DNA from: a virus
Strand: one strand, 5' to 3'
Length of the DNA: 59,032 nucleotides
Virus record (IMG/VR): IMGVR_UViG_3300025767_000019
Span: 1 to 59,032 of that record
A program made the translations under genes and the position numbers. Below, in pieces: positions 14,321 through 20,998 of this stretch (its first letter is position 1; each line of letters begins with the position of its first letter). Below the pieces are notes generated by a model, which saw only the letters and a program-made list of their open reading frames with translations, was not told where the DNA came from and did not search any database.

Positions 14321-14938
14321 ATGAAAATCGAATTAGGTCCGTATAAAAATTGGTTTGGTCCATATCAGTTGGCTGAGAAGATCCTTTTCTGGAAAGACAA
14401 GGATGATGATATCATTATGACCTTGGGTGATTTTATTGCTCATGGCAAATGGGTACCATATACATCGGACTCTGATATCTTTAAAAAAGATGAACGACCA
14501 GAGACTTGGTTGTATAAACTGATGCAATGGTGGCAAAAGACCAACACTCGCAAAGAAGTAATCCGCATCGATCCGTATGATACGTGGTCTATGGATACTA
14601 CACTAGCCAAGATAGTGCATCCAATGTTATTACAGTTAAAAGCAACGAAGCATGGATATCCTATTGAAATTGATGTTGAAGATGTGCCGGAAAATCTACG
14701 AGCAATTGATAGGTCTGATGACTATTCATATGATCAAATGGATTTATTTGATGCGGAATTGTGCAACCCTGAATATATCTCTATAGCATCTGATCGATGG
14801 GACTGGGTACTGGATGAAATGATCTATGCCTTTAGTATTCTCCGCGACGACGATAAGGTATGGATTGCTGACGATAATGAACGCGTCAATAATGGTTGTC
14901 GACTCTTTGGCAAGTATTACCGAGCATTGTGGGATTAG
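14321..14938 (+). CDS. conserved large-phage protein (GPY-NW-GPYQ...RIDPYDTWSMD family)
   Basis: 205 residues from ATG 14321. The signature IELGPYKNWFGPYQLAE at the N-terminus, VIRIDPYDTWSMDTTLAKIV in the middle, QLKATKHGYPIEIDVEDVPE and finally DRWDWVLDEMIYAF form a family found widely in large phages without known function. The conserved Asp, His and Trp residues look functional. The in-frame TTG at 14303 lies within the promoter and is rejected. The transcript may be leaderless, since no Shine-Dalgarno is seen. Confidence 0.75.
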   Translation: MKIELGPYKNWFGPYQLAEKILFWKDKDDDIIMTLGDFIAHGKWVPYTSDSDIFKKDERPETWLYKLMQWWQKTNTRKEVIRIDPYDTWSMDTTLAKIVHPMLLQLKATKHGYPIEIDVEDVPENLRAIDRSDDYSYDQMDLFDAELCNPEYISIASDRWDWVLDEMIYAFSILRDDDKVWIADDNERVNNGCRLFGKYYRALWD

Positions 14939-14940
14939 AC

Positions 14941-15171
14941 ATGAACATCAAACACTATCCAATTTTAGATACTGAGAAAGTAATTAAGCACTATGAAGAA
15001 AAAGACAACGTTGCTATCACGTATATCTGTACCACTGACCTTCGGGTTAGCGATCACCCTGTTGACATTTTCTTTAGGGAATCCCCTCATCCTGAGTTTG
15101 GCAATCGTTATTTTGGGATGTACGCTGATAATGGAAATCTAATTGGCGCAATGGAATGGCTTGCAGTATGA
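14941..15171 (+). CDS. small protein, unknown
   Basis: 76 residues from ATG 14941 (MNIKHYPILDTEKVIKHYEE), alpha/beta with a beta-rich C-terminal half (YFGMYADNGNLIGAMEWLAV). It follows the preceding stop directly and ends in an ATGA overlap with dCMP deaminase, so it is probably translated with its neighbours. The family looks like a common phage hypothetical; function unknown. Confidence 0.6.
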   Translation: MNIKHYPILDTEKVIKHYEEKDNVAITYICTTDLRVSDHPVDIFFRESPHPEFGNRYFGMYADNGNLIGAMEWLAV

Positions 15172-15656
15172 AACAAAAATGGATTGATGCGTTTATGGAC
15201 ACTGCTGAGCGGTTCGCTCAGTTGTCTACAGCAAAGCGATTGCAGGTAGGATCAGTTGTTGTCAAAGATAACCGAATTATAAGTATTGGATACAACGGCA
15301 CGCCGGCAGGTTGGGATAATACGTGCGAGTATAGCGAATTTGTGGGTAGCGACGAACAGATCCCATCGCCTGGCGAGATGAAACGACTTGGGTTTACCGG
15401 TACTGACCATGGTTGGTGGCGGACACATACAAAAGACGAGGTTATCCATGCGGAAGCTAATGCAATCTCTAAGTTGGCAAGATCGATCGAATCTGGTCTT
15501 GGCAGCACTATGTTTGTTACTCATGCTCCATGTATTGACTGCGCCAAGTTAATTTACGGTGCTGGAGTAGAAAAAGTTTATTACCGAGATACATATAGAG
15601 AGACGACGGGAGTTGACTTTCTGGCTAAGTGTGGAGTTACTGTAGAACAGGTTTAA
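15168..15656 (+). CDS. cd: deoxycytidylate (dCMP) deaminase
   Basis: 162 residues. The cytidine/deoxycytidylate deaminase zinc site is complete: HAEAN (H94, E96 as proton shuttle) and PCIDCA (C122, C125). Also typical are KRLQVGSVVVKDNRIISIGYNGTP and the insert with Cys53. The enzyme makes dUMP from dCMP for thymidylate synthesis; T4-like homologues are allosterically controlled by dCTP/dTTP. ATG 15168 overlaps the preceding stop; the in-frame ATG 15156 would need deeper overlap. The stop is 1 nt before the tRNA gene. Confidence 0.93.
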   Translation: MKQKWIDAFMDTAERFAQLSTAKRLQVGSVVVKDNRIISIGYNGTPAGWDNTCEYSEFVGSDEQIPSPGEMKRLGFTGTDHGWWRTHTKDEVIHAEANAISKLARSIESGLGSTMFVTHAPCIDCAKLIYGAGVEKVYYRDTYRETTGVDFLAKCGVTVEQV

Positions 15657-15657
15657 T

Positions 15658-15734
<77 letters not shown>

Positions 15735-15751
15735 TTAACATAAGGATAGGA

Positions 15752-16225
15752 ATGCATCGCATGAAACTAAGTAAAAATTTTAGCATGGCTGAGTTCACCA
15801 AGTCACAGACTGCTGAACGCAAGGGTATCGACAACGTCCCACAGGGTGAGCATTTGGAAGCTGCAAAGGCTCTATTTGAAAATGTCGTGCAGAAGGTACG
15901 TGACCATTTTGGCCCTACCACAATTAACAGTGGTTACCGTTGTCCAGAGTTGAACGAAGCGGTCGGTGGTTCCGCAACATCACAACATTGCCATGGCGAG
16001 GCGGCCGACATTGAGGTACCTGGGGTTGCGAACAGCGACCTTGCAAACTGGATTGTGGACAACACCGATTTTGATCAGGTCATCTTGGAGTTCTACACAC
16101 CCGGTATTCCAGATTCTGGTTGGGTTCATGTGTCATACAAGGCCGACGGTAGTAACCGTGGCAAGGCGCTGACGGCAACTCGTGTGGGTCGCAAGACAGT
16201 GTATTCTGTTGGTATCCACGCCTAG
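15752..16225 (+). CDS. M15-family peptidase, likely endolysin
   Basis: 157 residues. SGYRCPELNEAVGGSATSQH and HGEAADIEV show the VanY/M15_3-type fold, with zinc ligands H81, D87 and H126 (GWVHVSY), and an acid (E113) in the catalytic position. Such enzymes cut L-Ala-D-Glu or D-Ala cross-links in peptidoglycan and serve as phage endolysins. There is no signal peptide, so a holin is needed; none is obvious beside it. Start 15752 has AAGGA upstream; ATG 15761 (MKLSKNFSMAEF) fits the family start equally well. Confidence 0.82.
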   Translation: MHRMKLSKNFSMAEFTKSQTAERKGIDNVPQGEHLEAAKALFENVVQKVRDHFGPTTINSGYRCPELNEAVGGSATSQHCHGEAADIEVPGVANSDLANWIVDNTDFDQVILEFYTPGIPDSGWVHVSYKADGSNRGKALTATRVGRKTVYSVGIHA

Positions 16226-16229
16226 CATC

Positions 16230-16490
16230 ATGGCCGACTTATTTGATTTTGGTTTTACTGCTGTTGATGAAGAAGAGCTTGAAGTTGTTCAGAAGGCTCA
16301 CGAACAAGTTAGTCAAGAGTCCACTGCAGCCAAAACCATTCAAGAGCGTTTAGATGGTCTGTACAATGCAATCACACCCCTACTAAACAATTTAAAGCAA
16401 AATCCTGAGAAGGATTACATTCTGTGGCCCAATCGACTAGAAAAAGTCGAGCAGTTCGAAACCATGCTACAGAAAATATATAAAGGATAG
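16230..16490 (+). CDS. conserved T4-like phage protein (MADLFDFGFTAVDEEE...)
   Basis: 86 residues from ATG 16230. The start (LFDFGFTAVDEEEL) and the end (NPEKDYILWPNRLEKVEQF...KIYKG) define a small, coiled, acidic protein found again and again in marine T4-like phages, where the WPNR motif is the best conserved part. It looks like a structural chaperone or adaptor, but no function is known to me. Follows the M15 gene with a 4-nt gap. Confidence 0.65.
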   Translation: MADLFDFGFTAVDEEELEVVQKAHEQVSQESTAAKTIQERLDGLYNAITPLLNNLKQNPEKDYILWPNRLEKVEQFETMLQKIYKG

Positions 16491-16493
16491 TAT

Positions 16494-16733
16494 ATGTGGA
16501 CTGGTATTGTATTGTGGTGCGCGCTCAGCAACGGAGTTGTGAGTATATGTGAAGCTAAGGCCAACGAGTTGGAATTGTATCCAAGTGAAATGGCATGTTA
16601 TGAGGATATCAACGCATTGCTGCGACACCCTGAAATTGTAGAGCAGAGTCAACGATCAAACAATCCCATAGTTCTCAAAGAGGCCAATTGCGTAGAGTGG
16701 GACACCAAAATTGAACTGAAAAACTCTTTGTAA
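16494..16733 (+). CDS. small protein with possible signal peptide
   Basis: 79 residues. The N-terminus MWTGIVLWCALSNGVVSICEA is hydrophobic and could act as a signal sequence or anchor, followed by an acidic, Cys-containing domain (SEMACYEDI, EANCVEWD), where two cysteines could form a disulphide in the periplasm. Placed right after the endolysin candidate, so an envelope or lysis accessory role is possible but unproven. Last gene before the terminator. Confidence 0.5.
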   Translation: MWTGIVLWCALSNGVVSICEAKANELELYPSEMACYEDINALLRHPEIVEQSQRSNNPIVLKEANCVEWDTKIELKNSL

Positions 16734-16754
16734 TTGAACGACACTAATATATTC

Positions 16755-16786
16755 ACCCCGCCCGGGACACCCCGCGCGGGGTTTTT
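16755..16786 (+). terminator. intrinsic terminator
   Basis: GC-rich hairpin. Either ACCCCGC (16755-16761) with GCGGGGT (16776-16782), or the compact ACCCC-GCGC-GGGGT, followed by a T-run to 16786. It ends the dCMP deaminase-tRNA-lysis block; the next promoter begins at 16815. Confidence 0.88.
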
Positions 16787-16814
16787 ATATGCTTACAGTT
16801 TAGTCAGGTACTTG

Positions 16815-16843
16815 TTGACCTAAAACCCAATAGACCAGATAAT
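16815..16843 (+). promoter_or_regulatory. early sigma70 promoter, repeat-family copy 2
   Basis: TTGACC (16815-16820), 17-nt spacer, GATAAT (16838-16843), with the leader after it nearly identical to copy 1. The AAGGTTA element of the other copies is replaced by CAGGTA. Confidence 0.88.
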
Positions 16844-16876
16844 AGACTCATAGCAAACGAAAACAGGAGTTACATT

Positions 16877-17239
16877 ATGACAACATCACCATCATTCACC
16901 AAAGAGTACTCAGACTACTGTGACCGTAAGTTGAAGCACTATAACTTCTGGTTGATGGATATGGGCCGCGAACTAGGCACTCCATACCCTGGCTTCCCGG
17001 AGGACATTCCTGCGGGCAAGACGTCAAAGACCACTGTTGTAAATAAAATTGCTACTCGCACAGTCCGCGTTAGCACTAAAGGTGCTACTAAGGCCGACCG
17101 CGCAGTGGAAATCCTCCGCAGCAATTCCAAGCTCGCCCGGGTGAACTTGATTGCTCTGCTGGAACAGCAATTGGGAATGAGCAAGGCTGGTGCAACAACG
17201 TATTACTACAATGCAATGAAGAAACTGGGCTACGCTTGA
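16877..17239 (+). CDS. putative DNA-binding protein, GMSKAGATTYYYNA type
   Basis: 120 residues. A variable acidic N-terminus (FWLMDMGRELGTPYPGFPED) is followed by a basic linker and a helical C-terminal domain DRAVEILRSN...LEQQLGMSKAGATTYYYNAMKK. This domain, about 45 residues, is shared by several phage proteins and looks like a helix-turn-helix (MSKAGATTYYYNAMKK as recognition helix). First gene after early promoter copy 2; a regulator of early transcription is plausible. Confidence 0.6.
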   Translation: MTTSPSFTKEYSDYCDRKLKHYNFWLMDMGRELGTPYPGFPEDIPAGKTSKTTVVNKIATRTVRVSTKGATKADRAVEILRSNSKLARVNLIALLEQQLGMSKAGATTYYYNAMKKLGYA

Positions 17240-17265
17240 TAAATACCCATCGAGGAGAAACAAAA

Positions 17266-17487
17266 ATGGCAATTATAGAACGAATTAGTGTGGGTAAACG
17301 GATCGAGGGTCGATACCTGGGAAAGGTGGTCACTGGGACCATAACCGACTCGCGGGTCGTTTACGGAGGGGACATTAAGTATACCGTGTCCTTGGATACT
17401 CCCCTGCAGCGGGAAATCTTCCTGGGGGATCAAGAGATAGAAGTAGTAGGTATTCGCCAAGGCCGAATCAATAAAGTAATTGACTGA
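17266..17487 (+). CDS. small beta-rich protein
   Basis: 73 residues from ATG 17266, with GAGGAG upstream; the in-frame start at 17236 lies within the previous gene. Sequence MAIIERISVGKRIEGRYLGK followed by VTGTITDSRVVYGGDIKYTV has the alternation of a small barrel (SH3- or KOW-like). Unknown family. A GATAAATA string 21 nt upstream resembles a weak late promoter. Confidence 0.55.
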   Translation: MAIIERISVGKRIEGRYLGKVVTGTITDSRVVYGGDIKYTVSLDTPLQREIFLGDQEIEVVGIRQGRINKVID

Positions 17488-17492
17488 GTTGT

Positions 17493-17532
17493 AAGGTTAC
17501 TAGTTGACGTGAATCCCATTATCAAAGATAAT
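17493..17532 (+). promoter_or_regulatory. early sigma70 promoter, repeat-family copy 3
   Basis: AAGGTTA (17493-17499), TTGACG (17504-17509), 17-nt spacer, GATAAT (17527-17532). The leader is shorter than in copies 1, 2 and 4 (GGGCATACTAAGGAGAAC). Confidence 0.82.
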
Positions 17533-17551
17533 AGGGCATACTAAGGAGAAC

Positions 17552-17779
17552 ATGATGATTACAACAGTACATACCCCCACCCCAACTCGGGCATACTCTG
17601 GTCTCAAGGGCTGCATGTGTGGTTGCCTAGGCAAGTACACGGAAGATCCAGTAGAGATGGCCAAGGCCCTCAAGCGGGTACTCAACAATCCCAACGCCAA
17701 GTATGATGCCGCGGCCAAGTGTTTCTATTACGAGACCAAGACCCGTAATAATGTTGTATATGTTGGAGAGTTGTCATGA
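17552..17779 (+). CDS. small Cys-containing protein (GLKGCMCGCLGKY)
   Basis: 75 residues. SGLKGCMCGCLGKYTEDP (residues 16-33) contains three cysteines in CMCGC, a possible metal site, and later AAAKCFYYETKTRNNVVYVGEL. The CMCGC-GKY motif recurs in phage proteins with an unknown function. ATG 17552 (double ATG) with AAGGAG. Overlaps the next start by 4 nt. Confidence 0.6.
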   Translation: MMITTVHTPTPTRAYSGLKGCMCGCLGKYTEDPVEMAKALKRVLNNPNAKYDAAAKCFYYETKTRNNVVYVGELS

Positions 17780-18003
17780 ATACCAAAGTTGAAGCAATCA
17801 TTGCAAAAAACTATTTGGAAGCAGAGTTCTTCCAGCTAGCGCCCCTGCCGCTGGATGAAGAGAACTACCCCGATGGCTTTACGATGCAGATTCGCTCCGG
17901 GGCAGGCACTAGCACCAAGTGGTTAACAATCTCCGCAGCGCAGCAGAAACTGATTGAACAAGTGCTACTAAAGGTGCCCCAAGAACACTTGACTGAATTG
18001 TAA
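17776..18003 (+). CDS. small protein, unknown
   Basis: 75 residues (MNTKVEAIIAKNYLEAEFFQLA...), acidic N-terminal helix, central beta hairpin (FTMQIRSGAGTSTKWLTISAAQ) and C-terminal helix. Translationally coupled to the gene before it (ATGA). No recognised family; its stop overlaps the AAGGTTA element of the next promoter by two bases. Confidence 0.55.
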   Translation: MNTKVEAIIAKNYLEAEFFQLAPLPLDEENYPDGFTMQIRSGAGTSTKWLTISAAQQKLIEQVLLKVPQEHLTEL

Positions 18004-18041
18004 GGTTATCTGTTGACTTGAACTCCAATATCGAAGATAAT
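18002..18041 (+). promoter_or_regulatory. early sigma70 promoter, repeat-family copy 4
   Basis: AAGGTTA (18002-18008), TTGACT (18013-18018), 17-nt spacer, GATAAT (18036-18041), then a leader (GGGCATAGCAAAAGAAAACAG) close to those of copies 1 and 2. The AAGGTTA overlaps the stop codon of the preceding gene. Confidence 0.85.
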
Positions 18042-18072
18042 GGGGCATAGCAAAAGAAAACAGGAGAATACA

Positions 18073-18198
18073 ATGACTATTACACGAAACATGATGATCA
18101 CGAGCTTGCACTATGCACTAGACTTGGACCATTACAAGTTGGCCATGTGCAGTACGGAAGAATTGTTGGAATTGTACAACAAGTACTGCACTCAGTAA
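18073..18198 (+). CDS. 41-residue protein, unknown
   Basis: MTITRNMMITSLHYALDLDH... , a helical protein with the ending STEELLELYNKYCTQ, resembling small phage proteins with an STEELLELYN helix. CAGGAG 7 nt before ATG 18073; it is the first gene after promoter copy 4, which supports its being real. Confidence 0.55.
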   Translation: MTITRNMMITSLHYALDLDHYKLAMCSTEELLELYNKYCTQ

Positions 18199-18232
18199 TA
18201 GTAACCTTCAACGACCCCAAAGGAGCAGCAAA

Positions 18233-18529
18233 ATGTCTAAGCTAATGATCTACACTCAGTGTCGTGAAAACTATGGTTCTGCTGAGGAGCCGTATTGGAA
18301 GTTCAAAGGCGGCTGTGAGTATGCTGTGAAGGACGTTGACATCAACATTGACCTGACAACTCTGGTCCAGCGACTGGCTAAGGAAAAGATCGAGATAATG
18401 GATGCAATGTTCGAAGAGTATGTGCTGGATTGGGAAGTAGTCAGCGATGATTTTATCACCGAATATGAGCAGAACCAACTTGACTGGCTGGGCCGAGTAA
18501 ACTACCCCACAACAGTCCTCGAGGCTTGA
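18233..18529 (+). CDS. conserved phage protein (IYTQCRENYG...)
   Basis: 98 residues. LMIYTQCRENYGSAEEPYWK near the N-terminus, then FKGGCEY, is a block that recurs in many phages in early regions. The rest is acidic and helical. Two Cys residues (C11 and C29) could be functional. Function unknown. AAAGGAG precedes ATG 18233. Confidence 0.65.
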   Translation: MSKLMIYTQCRENYGSAEEPYWKFKGGCEYAVKDVDINIDLTTLVQRLAKEKIEIMDAMFEEYVLDWEVVSDDFITEYEQNQLDWLGRVNYPTTVLEA

Positions 18530-18530
18530 G

Positions 18531-18647
18531 ATGAAAGTTGTCCTTGGAGTTGTGCTAATAGGGTTATTAGCTTATGATGATGGAGCTTTGTTTGTAGCAA
18601 TACACAAAGCATTGTTGAGAGTATTTGTTGAAACAATACCACTGTGA
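18531..18647 (+). CDS. 38-residue small membrane protein
   Basis: MKVVLGVVLIGLLAYDDGAL..., hydrophobic N-terminal segment and amphipathic C-terminal helix. It begins 1 nt after the preceding stop, so it could be translated by reinitiation (GAGG ribosome site inside the previous gene). Unknown; could act on the membrane. Confidence 0.45.
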   Translation: MKVVLGVVLIGLLAYDDGALFVAIHKALLRVFVETIPL

Positions 18648-18659
18648 TAGGAGCTTGAT

Positions 18660-18857
18660 ATGAAAACTGAATTTGAAACAGACCTGGAAAAGTTGACTAC
18701 TCTAACCAAAGAGAAGTACGGCAGCTATGCATATGCAACAGGATACTTGACTACATTGGCGGATGTAATGTATAATAGTCTTTCCTCTCACCAGCGTATG
18801 ATAGTTGCACAGCAAGTACGTCAAACGCTGAGTAAATACGAACCGGCTACTGTTTAA
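18660..18857 (+). CDS. small helical protein, unknown
   Basis: 65 residues (MKTEFETDLEKLTTLTKEKY...), helical with SHQRMIVAQQVRQTLSKYEP, resembling small early proteins of T4-like phages. AGGAG 7 nt upstream. An internal TTGACT-N18-TATAAT is present within its coding sequence. Confidence 0.55.
   Translation: MKTEFETDLEKLTTLTKEKYGSYAYATGYLTTLADVMYNSLSSHQRMIVAQQVRQTLSKYEPATV
18747..18776 (+). promoter_or_regulatory. possible internal sigma70 promoter
   Basis: TTGACT (18747-18752), 18-nt spacer, TATAAT (18771-18776), inside the coding region of the gene before 18869. A near-consensus pair, though the spacer is 18 rather than 17. Confidence 0.45.
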
Positions 18858-18868
18858 AGGAGTATATT

Positions 18869-19237
18869 ATGTCAATGCATATGATTTATGGGGTGCGAGA
18901 GCCCAAGTCCAAGATTAAGCCCAAGAAGAAACCCGGCTGGCAGCAGCGGGAGGCAGAGTACAATGCCTGGTTGAAGTCGGTGGGTGCTGACGTCACACCA
19001 AAGCGAAAAAATAAACGCGTATACGAGCCTCTGGTCGCTGAGAAGGCGGCTTATGTTCGCGAGACGCCCAAGTACAAGAGTGTGAGTACTGGTGGCCAGC
19101 AGGTTGCTGCTAAACATGAGAATCCTGTATACTCAGGTGATTACATTGTTGGGATTGCTACTATGCACAAGTCCAACATGGTAGCTGTGGGGGCCGAAGA
19201 TTGTCCTAAGAGCTATTCTACCATGCGGAGGTCATAA
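18869..19237 (+). CDS. conserved phage protein, basic
   Basis: 122 residues. Lys/Arg/Pro-rich N-terminus (REPKSKIKPKKKPGWQQREAE) with EYNAWLKSVG, then a linker and a small C-terminal beta domain containing NPVYSGDYIVGIATMHKSNM and PKSYSTMRRS. Such proteins (a basic tail plus a 'YIVGIATMHKSNMVAV' block) are frequent in large phages; no function is known. Overlaps the next gene by 1 nt (TAATG). Confidence 0.6.
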   Translation: MSMHMIYGVREPKSKIKPKKKPGWQQREAEYNAWLKSVGADVTPKRKNKRVYEPLVAEKAAYVRETPKYKSVSTGGQQVAAKHENPVYSGDYIVGIATMHKSNMVAVGAEDCPKSYSTMRRS

Positions 19238-19629
19238 TGGAAACAAGATCACTAACCATTGAAGTTGACGGTGGAATCGGAACAGATGGTGTATATGGTA
19301 GTGTGTGGATTGGCGACGGAAGTGAGCCTGTAGATGAATTCACAATCTCTTGGGAAGAGATCATCCAGAGGGAGATTGAGTGCTGGTCGCTACCGGCGCG
19401 CGCAGGGCGTGTCAATATTATTCCTTACGAAGATGAGAATGATCTAGATGCCAAATTTGATGTGGTGAAGACTCTCCGGGCCGTAGCTGATGAGATGGAA
19501 GAGCAGTTAATGTCCTGCGAAGCGTTTGATCGTGCAGCATGGATGGAGGCAAATGGGGGAGACTACCTTGGCCCTCGCTCCAAAGAAGAATTTTGTAAAC
19601 CAATGAAGGAGTTTTTTAATGACGCGTGA
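19237..19629 (+). CDS. acidic protein, unknown
   Basis: 130 residues (METRSLTIEVDGGIGTDGVY), with an N-terminal beta hairpin domain and an acidic helical second half (TLRAVADEMEEQL). The last residues overlap the start of the next gene by 11 nt. No recognised family. Confidence 0.55.
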   Translation: METRSLTIEVDGGIGTDGVYGSVWIGDGSEPVDEFTISWEEIIQREIECWSLPARAGRVNIIPYEDENDLDAKFDVVKTLRAVADEMEEQLMSCEAFDRAAWMEANGGDYLGPRSKEEFCKPMKEFFNDA

Positions 19630-19858
19630 TGAAATGATTAATGTACTACGTACACAAACTGCTCGAGTAGTGTTTACCAAGATTGATGGTGACACTCGTG
19701 ACATGATGTGTACCCTGGGTGAAGAGTTTATTCCTGAGGATAAGCGTCCCAAGGGTACTGGCCGAGTGCCCCCCGAGTCTGTGATCCGAGCCTATGATGT
19801 CAATAAGCAGGAGTGGCGAGCGTTCCGAGTTGAAAATGTGGTATCCTTTTCCTACTAA
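19619..19858 (+). CDS. SH3-fold-like small protein
   Basis: 79 residues. ARVVFTKIDGDTRDMMCTLGEEFIPEDKRP and AYDVNKQEWRAFRVENVVSF match the pattern of small phage proteins annotated as SH3 beta-barrel fold (DUF2693-like): a KxDGxxRxMxCTL strand-turn and a final xWRxFRxxxV strand. They are unassigned in function, possibly RNA- or peptide-binding. The start overlaps the preceding gene. Confidence 0.7.
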   Translation: MTRDEMINVLRTQTARVVFTKIDGDTRDMMCTLGEEFIPEDKRPKGTGRVPPESVIRAYDVNKQEWRAFRVENVVSFSY

Positions 19859-19886
19859 ATACTCTTATCAATAGAGGAGGATGTCC

Positions 19887-20123
19887 ATGGAATTTATTTT
19901 AGATCCCGTAACTGCTACGATATTATTTGGTGCCATTACAGTAGGATGTGGATACATCTTGGGTAAATGGAAGGGTGAAGGCAGCAAAGAAGATACGGTC
20001 AATAACACAATTGATTGGCTAATTGAATCTGGTTTTATCAAGGCCGTGGAGGAAGCGGACGGAAGCGTTTCATTAATTCCTCTCAAAGAACAAAGGAAGC
20101 GACGTACTAAGAGTAGCTCTTAA
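19887..20123 (+). CDS. single-pass membrane protein
   Basis: 78 residues from ATG 19887 (MEFILDPVTATILFGAITVG); the in-frame ATG 19881 is too near the GAGGAGG ribosome site. One hydrophobic helix (TATILFGAITVGCGYILG), then a cytoplasmic acidic/basic domain ending in KEQRKRRTKSSS. Of a kind often found near gp33/gp32 in T4-like phages, function unknown. Confidence 0.6.
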   Translation: MEFILDPVTATILFGAITVGCGYILGKWKGEGSKEDTVNNTIDWLIESGFIKAVEEADGSVSLIPLKEQRKRRTKSSS

Positions 20124-20138
20124 TCTAAGAGGTTTGTT

Positions 20139-20729
20139 ATGGCATTGACTGAAGAACAAAAGAAAACTAGGGCCGAGAAGGCAGCTCAGACTCGTAAGCG
20201 TAAGCTCGAGGCTACTGCTAAGGCAATGGGTATCGATAAAGACCTTAAGCGAAAGAAGGTTCGTCGTGGGCGTACAATGACAGTTGAGCAAAAAGCTGCT
20301 GCCGTGGAACGTTTGCGTAAGGCGAGAGAAGCTAAGGGTCCTTCCAAAAGCAGTCAATACAGTCCGGCAGTTGCAGCGCTGCCGGATACTGATCCACTGT
20401 CCCTAAGCAAAGTGAAGCTTTGGATTAAGAAAGTCCAAGAAGAACTGGAGGCCATGAAGAACTGGGACCGAAGTACAGATGCTAGCCAGCGTTCTAAATA
20501 TCTCGACGCAGAGACGTACCTATATAATATGAAGCAGTATATTACGTACGGCGAGTGGTTAGACTTTAGGTTTGGTGAGAACCGAGAGTTTATTACAGTA
20601 CGGAGATCGTTGGCGCCGGCATATGATATGCAAGGCAATATAAAGCGGAACGTCGGAACCTTTTATGATGACCTTGGTCAAATATGGACCAAAGAAATGG
20701 ATAAACGTGATAGAGAATCAAGAGGGTAG
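20139..20729 (+). CDS. conserved protein upstream of gp33, basic N-terminus
   Basis: 196 residues. Lys/Arg/Ala-rich N-terminal third (MALTEEQKKTRAEKAAQTRK..) that is probably disordered and nucleic-acid binding, then a helical and beta domain (YLYNMKQYITYGEWLDFRFG; PAYDMQGNIKRNVGTFYDDLGQIW). In marine T4-like phages a related gene sits just before gene 33, which suggests a link with late transcription or replication. Overlaps gp33 by 23 nt from the preferred gp33 start. Confidence 0.6.
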   Translation: MALTEEQKKTRAEKAAQTRKRKLEATAKAMGIDKDLKRKKVRRGRTMTVEQKAAAVERLRKAREAKGPSKSSQYSPAVAALPDTDPLSLSKVKLWIKKVQEELEAMKNWDRSTDASQRSKYLDAETYLYNMKQYITYGEWLDFRFGENREFITVRRSLAPAYDMQGNIKRNVGTFYDDLGQIWTKEMDKRDRESRG

Positions 20730-20946
20730 TTTTTTAACTAAGTCAAAATTTACGGGACTGATTGAAGAGTCAGTTCGTATAAATCGGCATTCATATATGG
20801 ATGCTGTGATCGGAGTGTGCGAGCAACATGGTATCGCTTTGGAGGAGATAAAGAAATTTATCTCGCCGATCATCAAGGATAAGATCGAGGCGGAGGCGCG
20901 TGAGCTCAACTTCCTGCCGAAGACCAATACCTTGCCTATAGAATGA
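20707..20946 (+). CDS. 33: gp33-like late transcription co-activator
   Basis: 79 residues from GTG 20707, or 93 from ATG 20665 (no clear ribosome site for either). The C-terminal half HSYMDAVIGVCEQHGIALEE, KKFISPIIKDKIEAEARELN and the terminal NTLPIE match marine T4-like gp33. In T4, gp33 bridges RNA polymerase and the gp45 sliding clamp so that the gp55 factor can fire late promoters; the hydrophobic/acidic C-terminal tail binds the clamp. The late promoters in this window (TATAAATA) are its predicted targets. gp55 is not in the window. Confidence 0.85.
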   Translation: MIENQEGSFLTKSKFTGLIEESVRINRHSYMDAVIGVCEQHGIALEEIKKFISPIIKDKIEAEARELNFLPKTNTLPIE

Positions 20947-20960
20947 ATACAGAGTATAAT
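20932..20960 (+). promoter_or_regulatory. sigma70-type promoter for gp32
   Basis: TTGCCT (20932-20937), 17-nt spacer, TATAAT (20955-20960), overlapping the end of gene 33; ATG of gp32 is 39 nt on, with GGAGAA as ribosome site. Gives gp32 its own strong expression. Confidence 0.7.
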
Positions 20961-20998
20961 ACAATTTTACATACAACCTAAACACATACGGAGAATAT

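Noticed and set aside
17238-17245. GATAAATA as a late promoter in the early region
   Set aside because: One mismatch and located among early genes; no late function is suggested. A similar ACTAAATA at 19854 was left out for the same reason.
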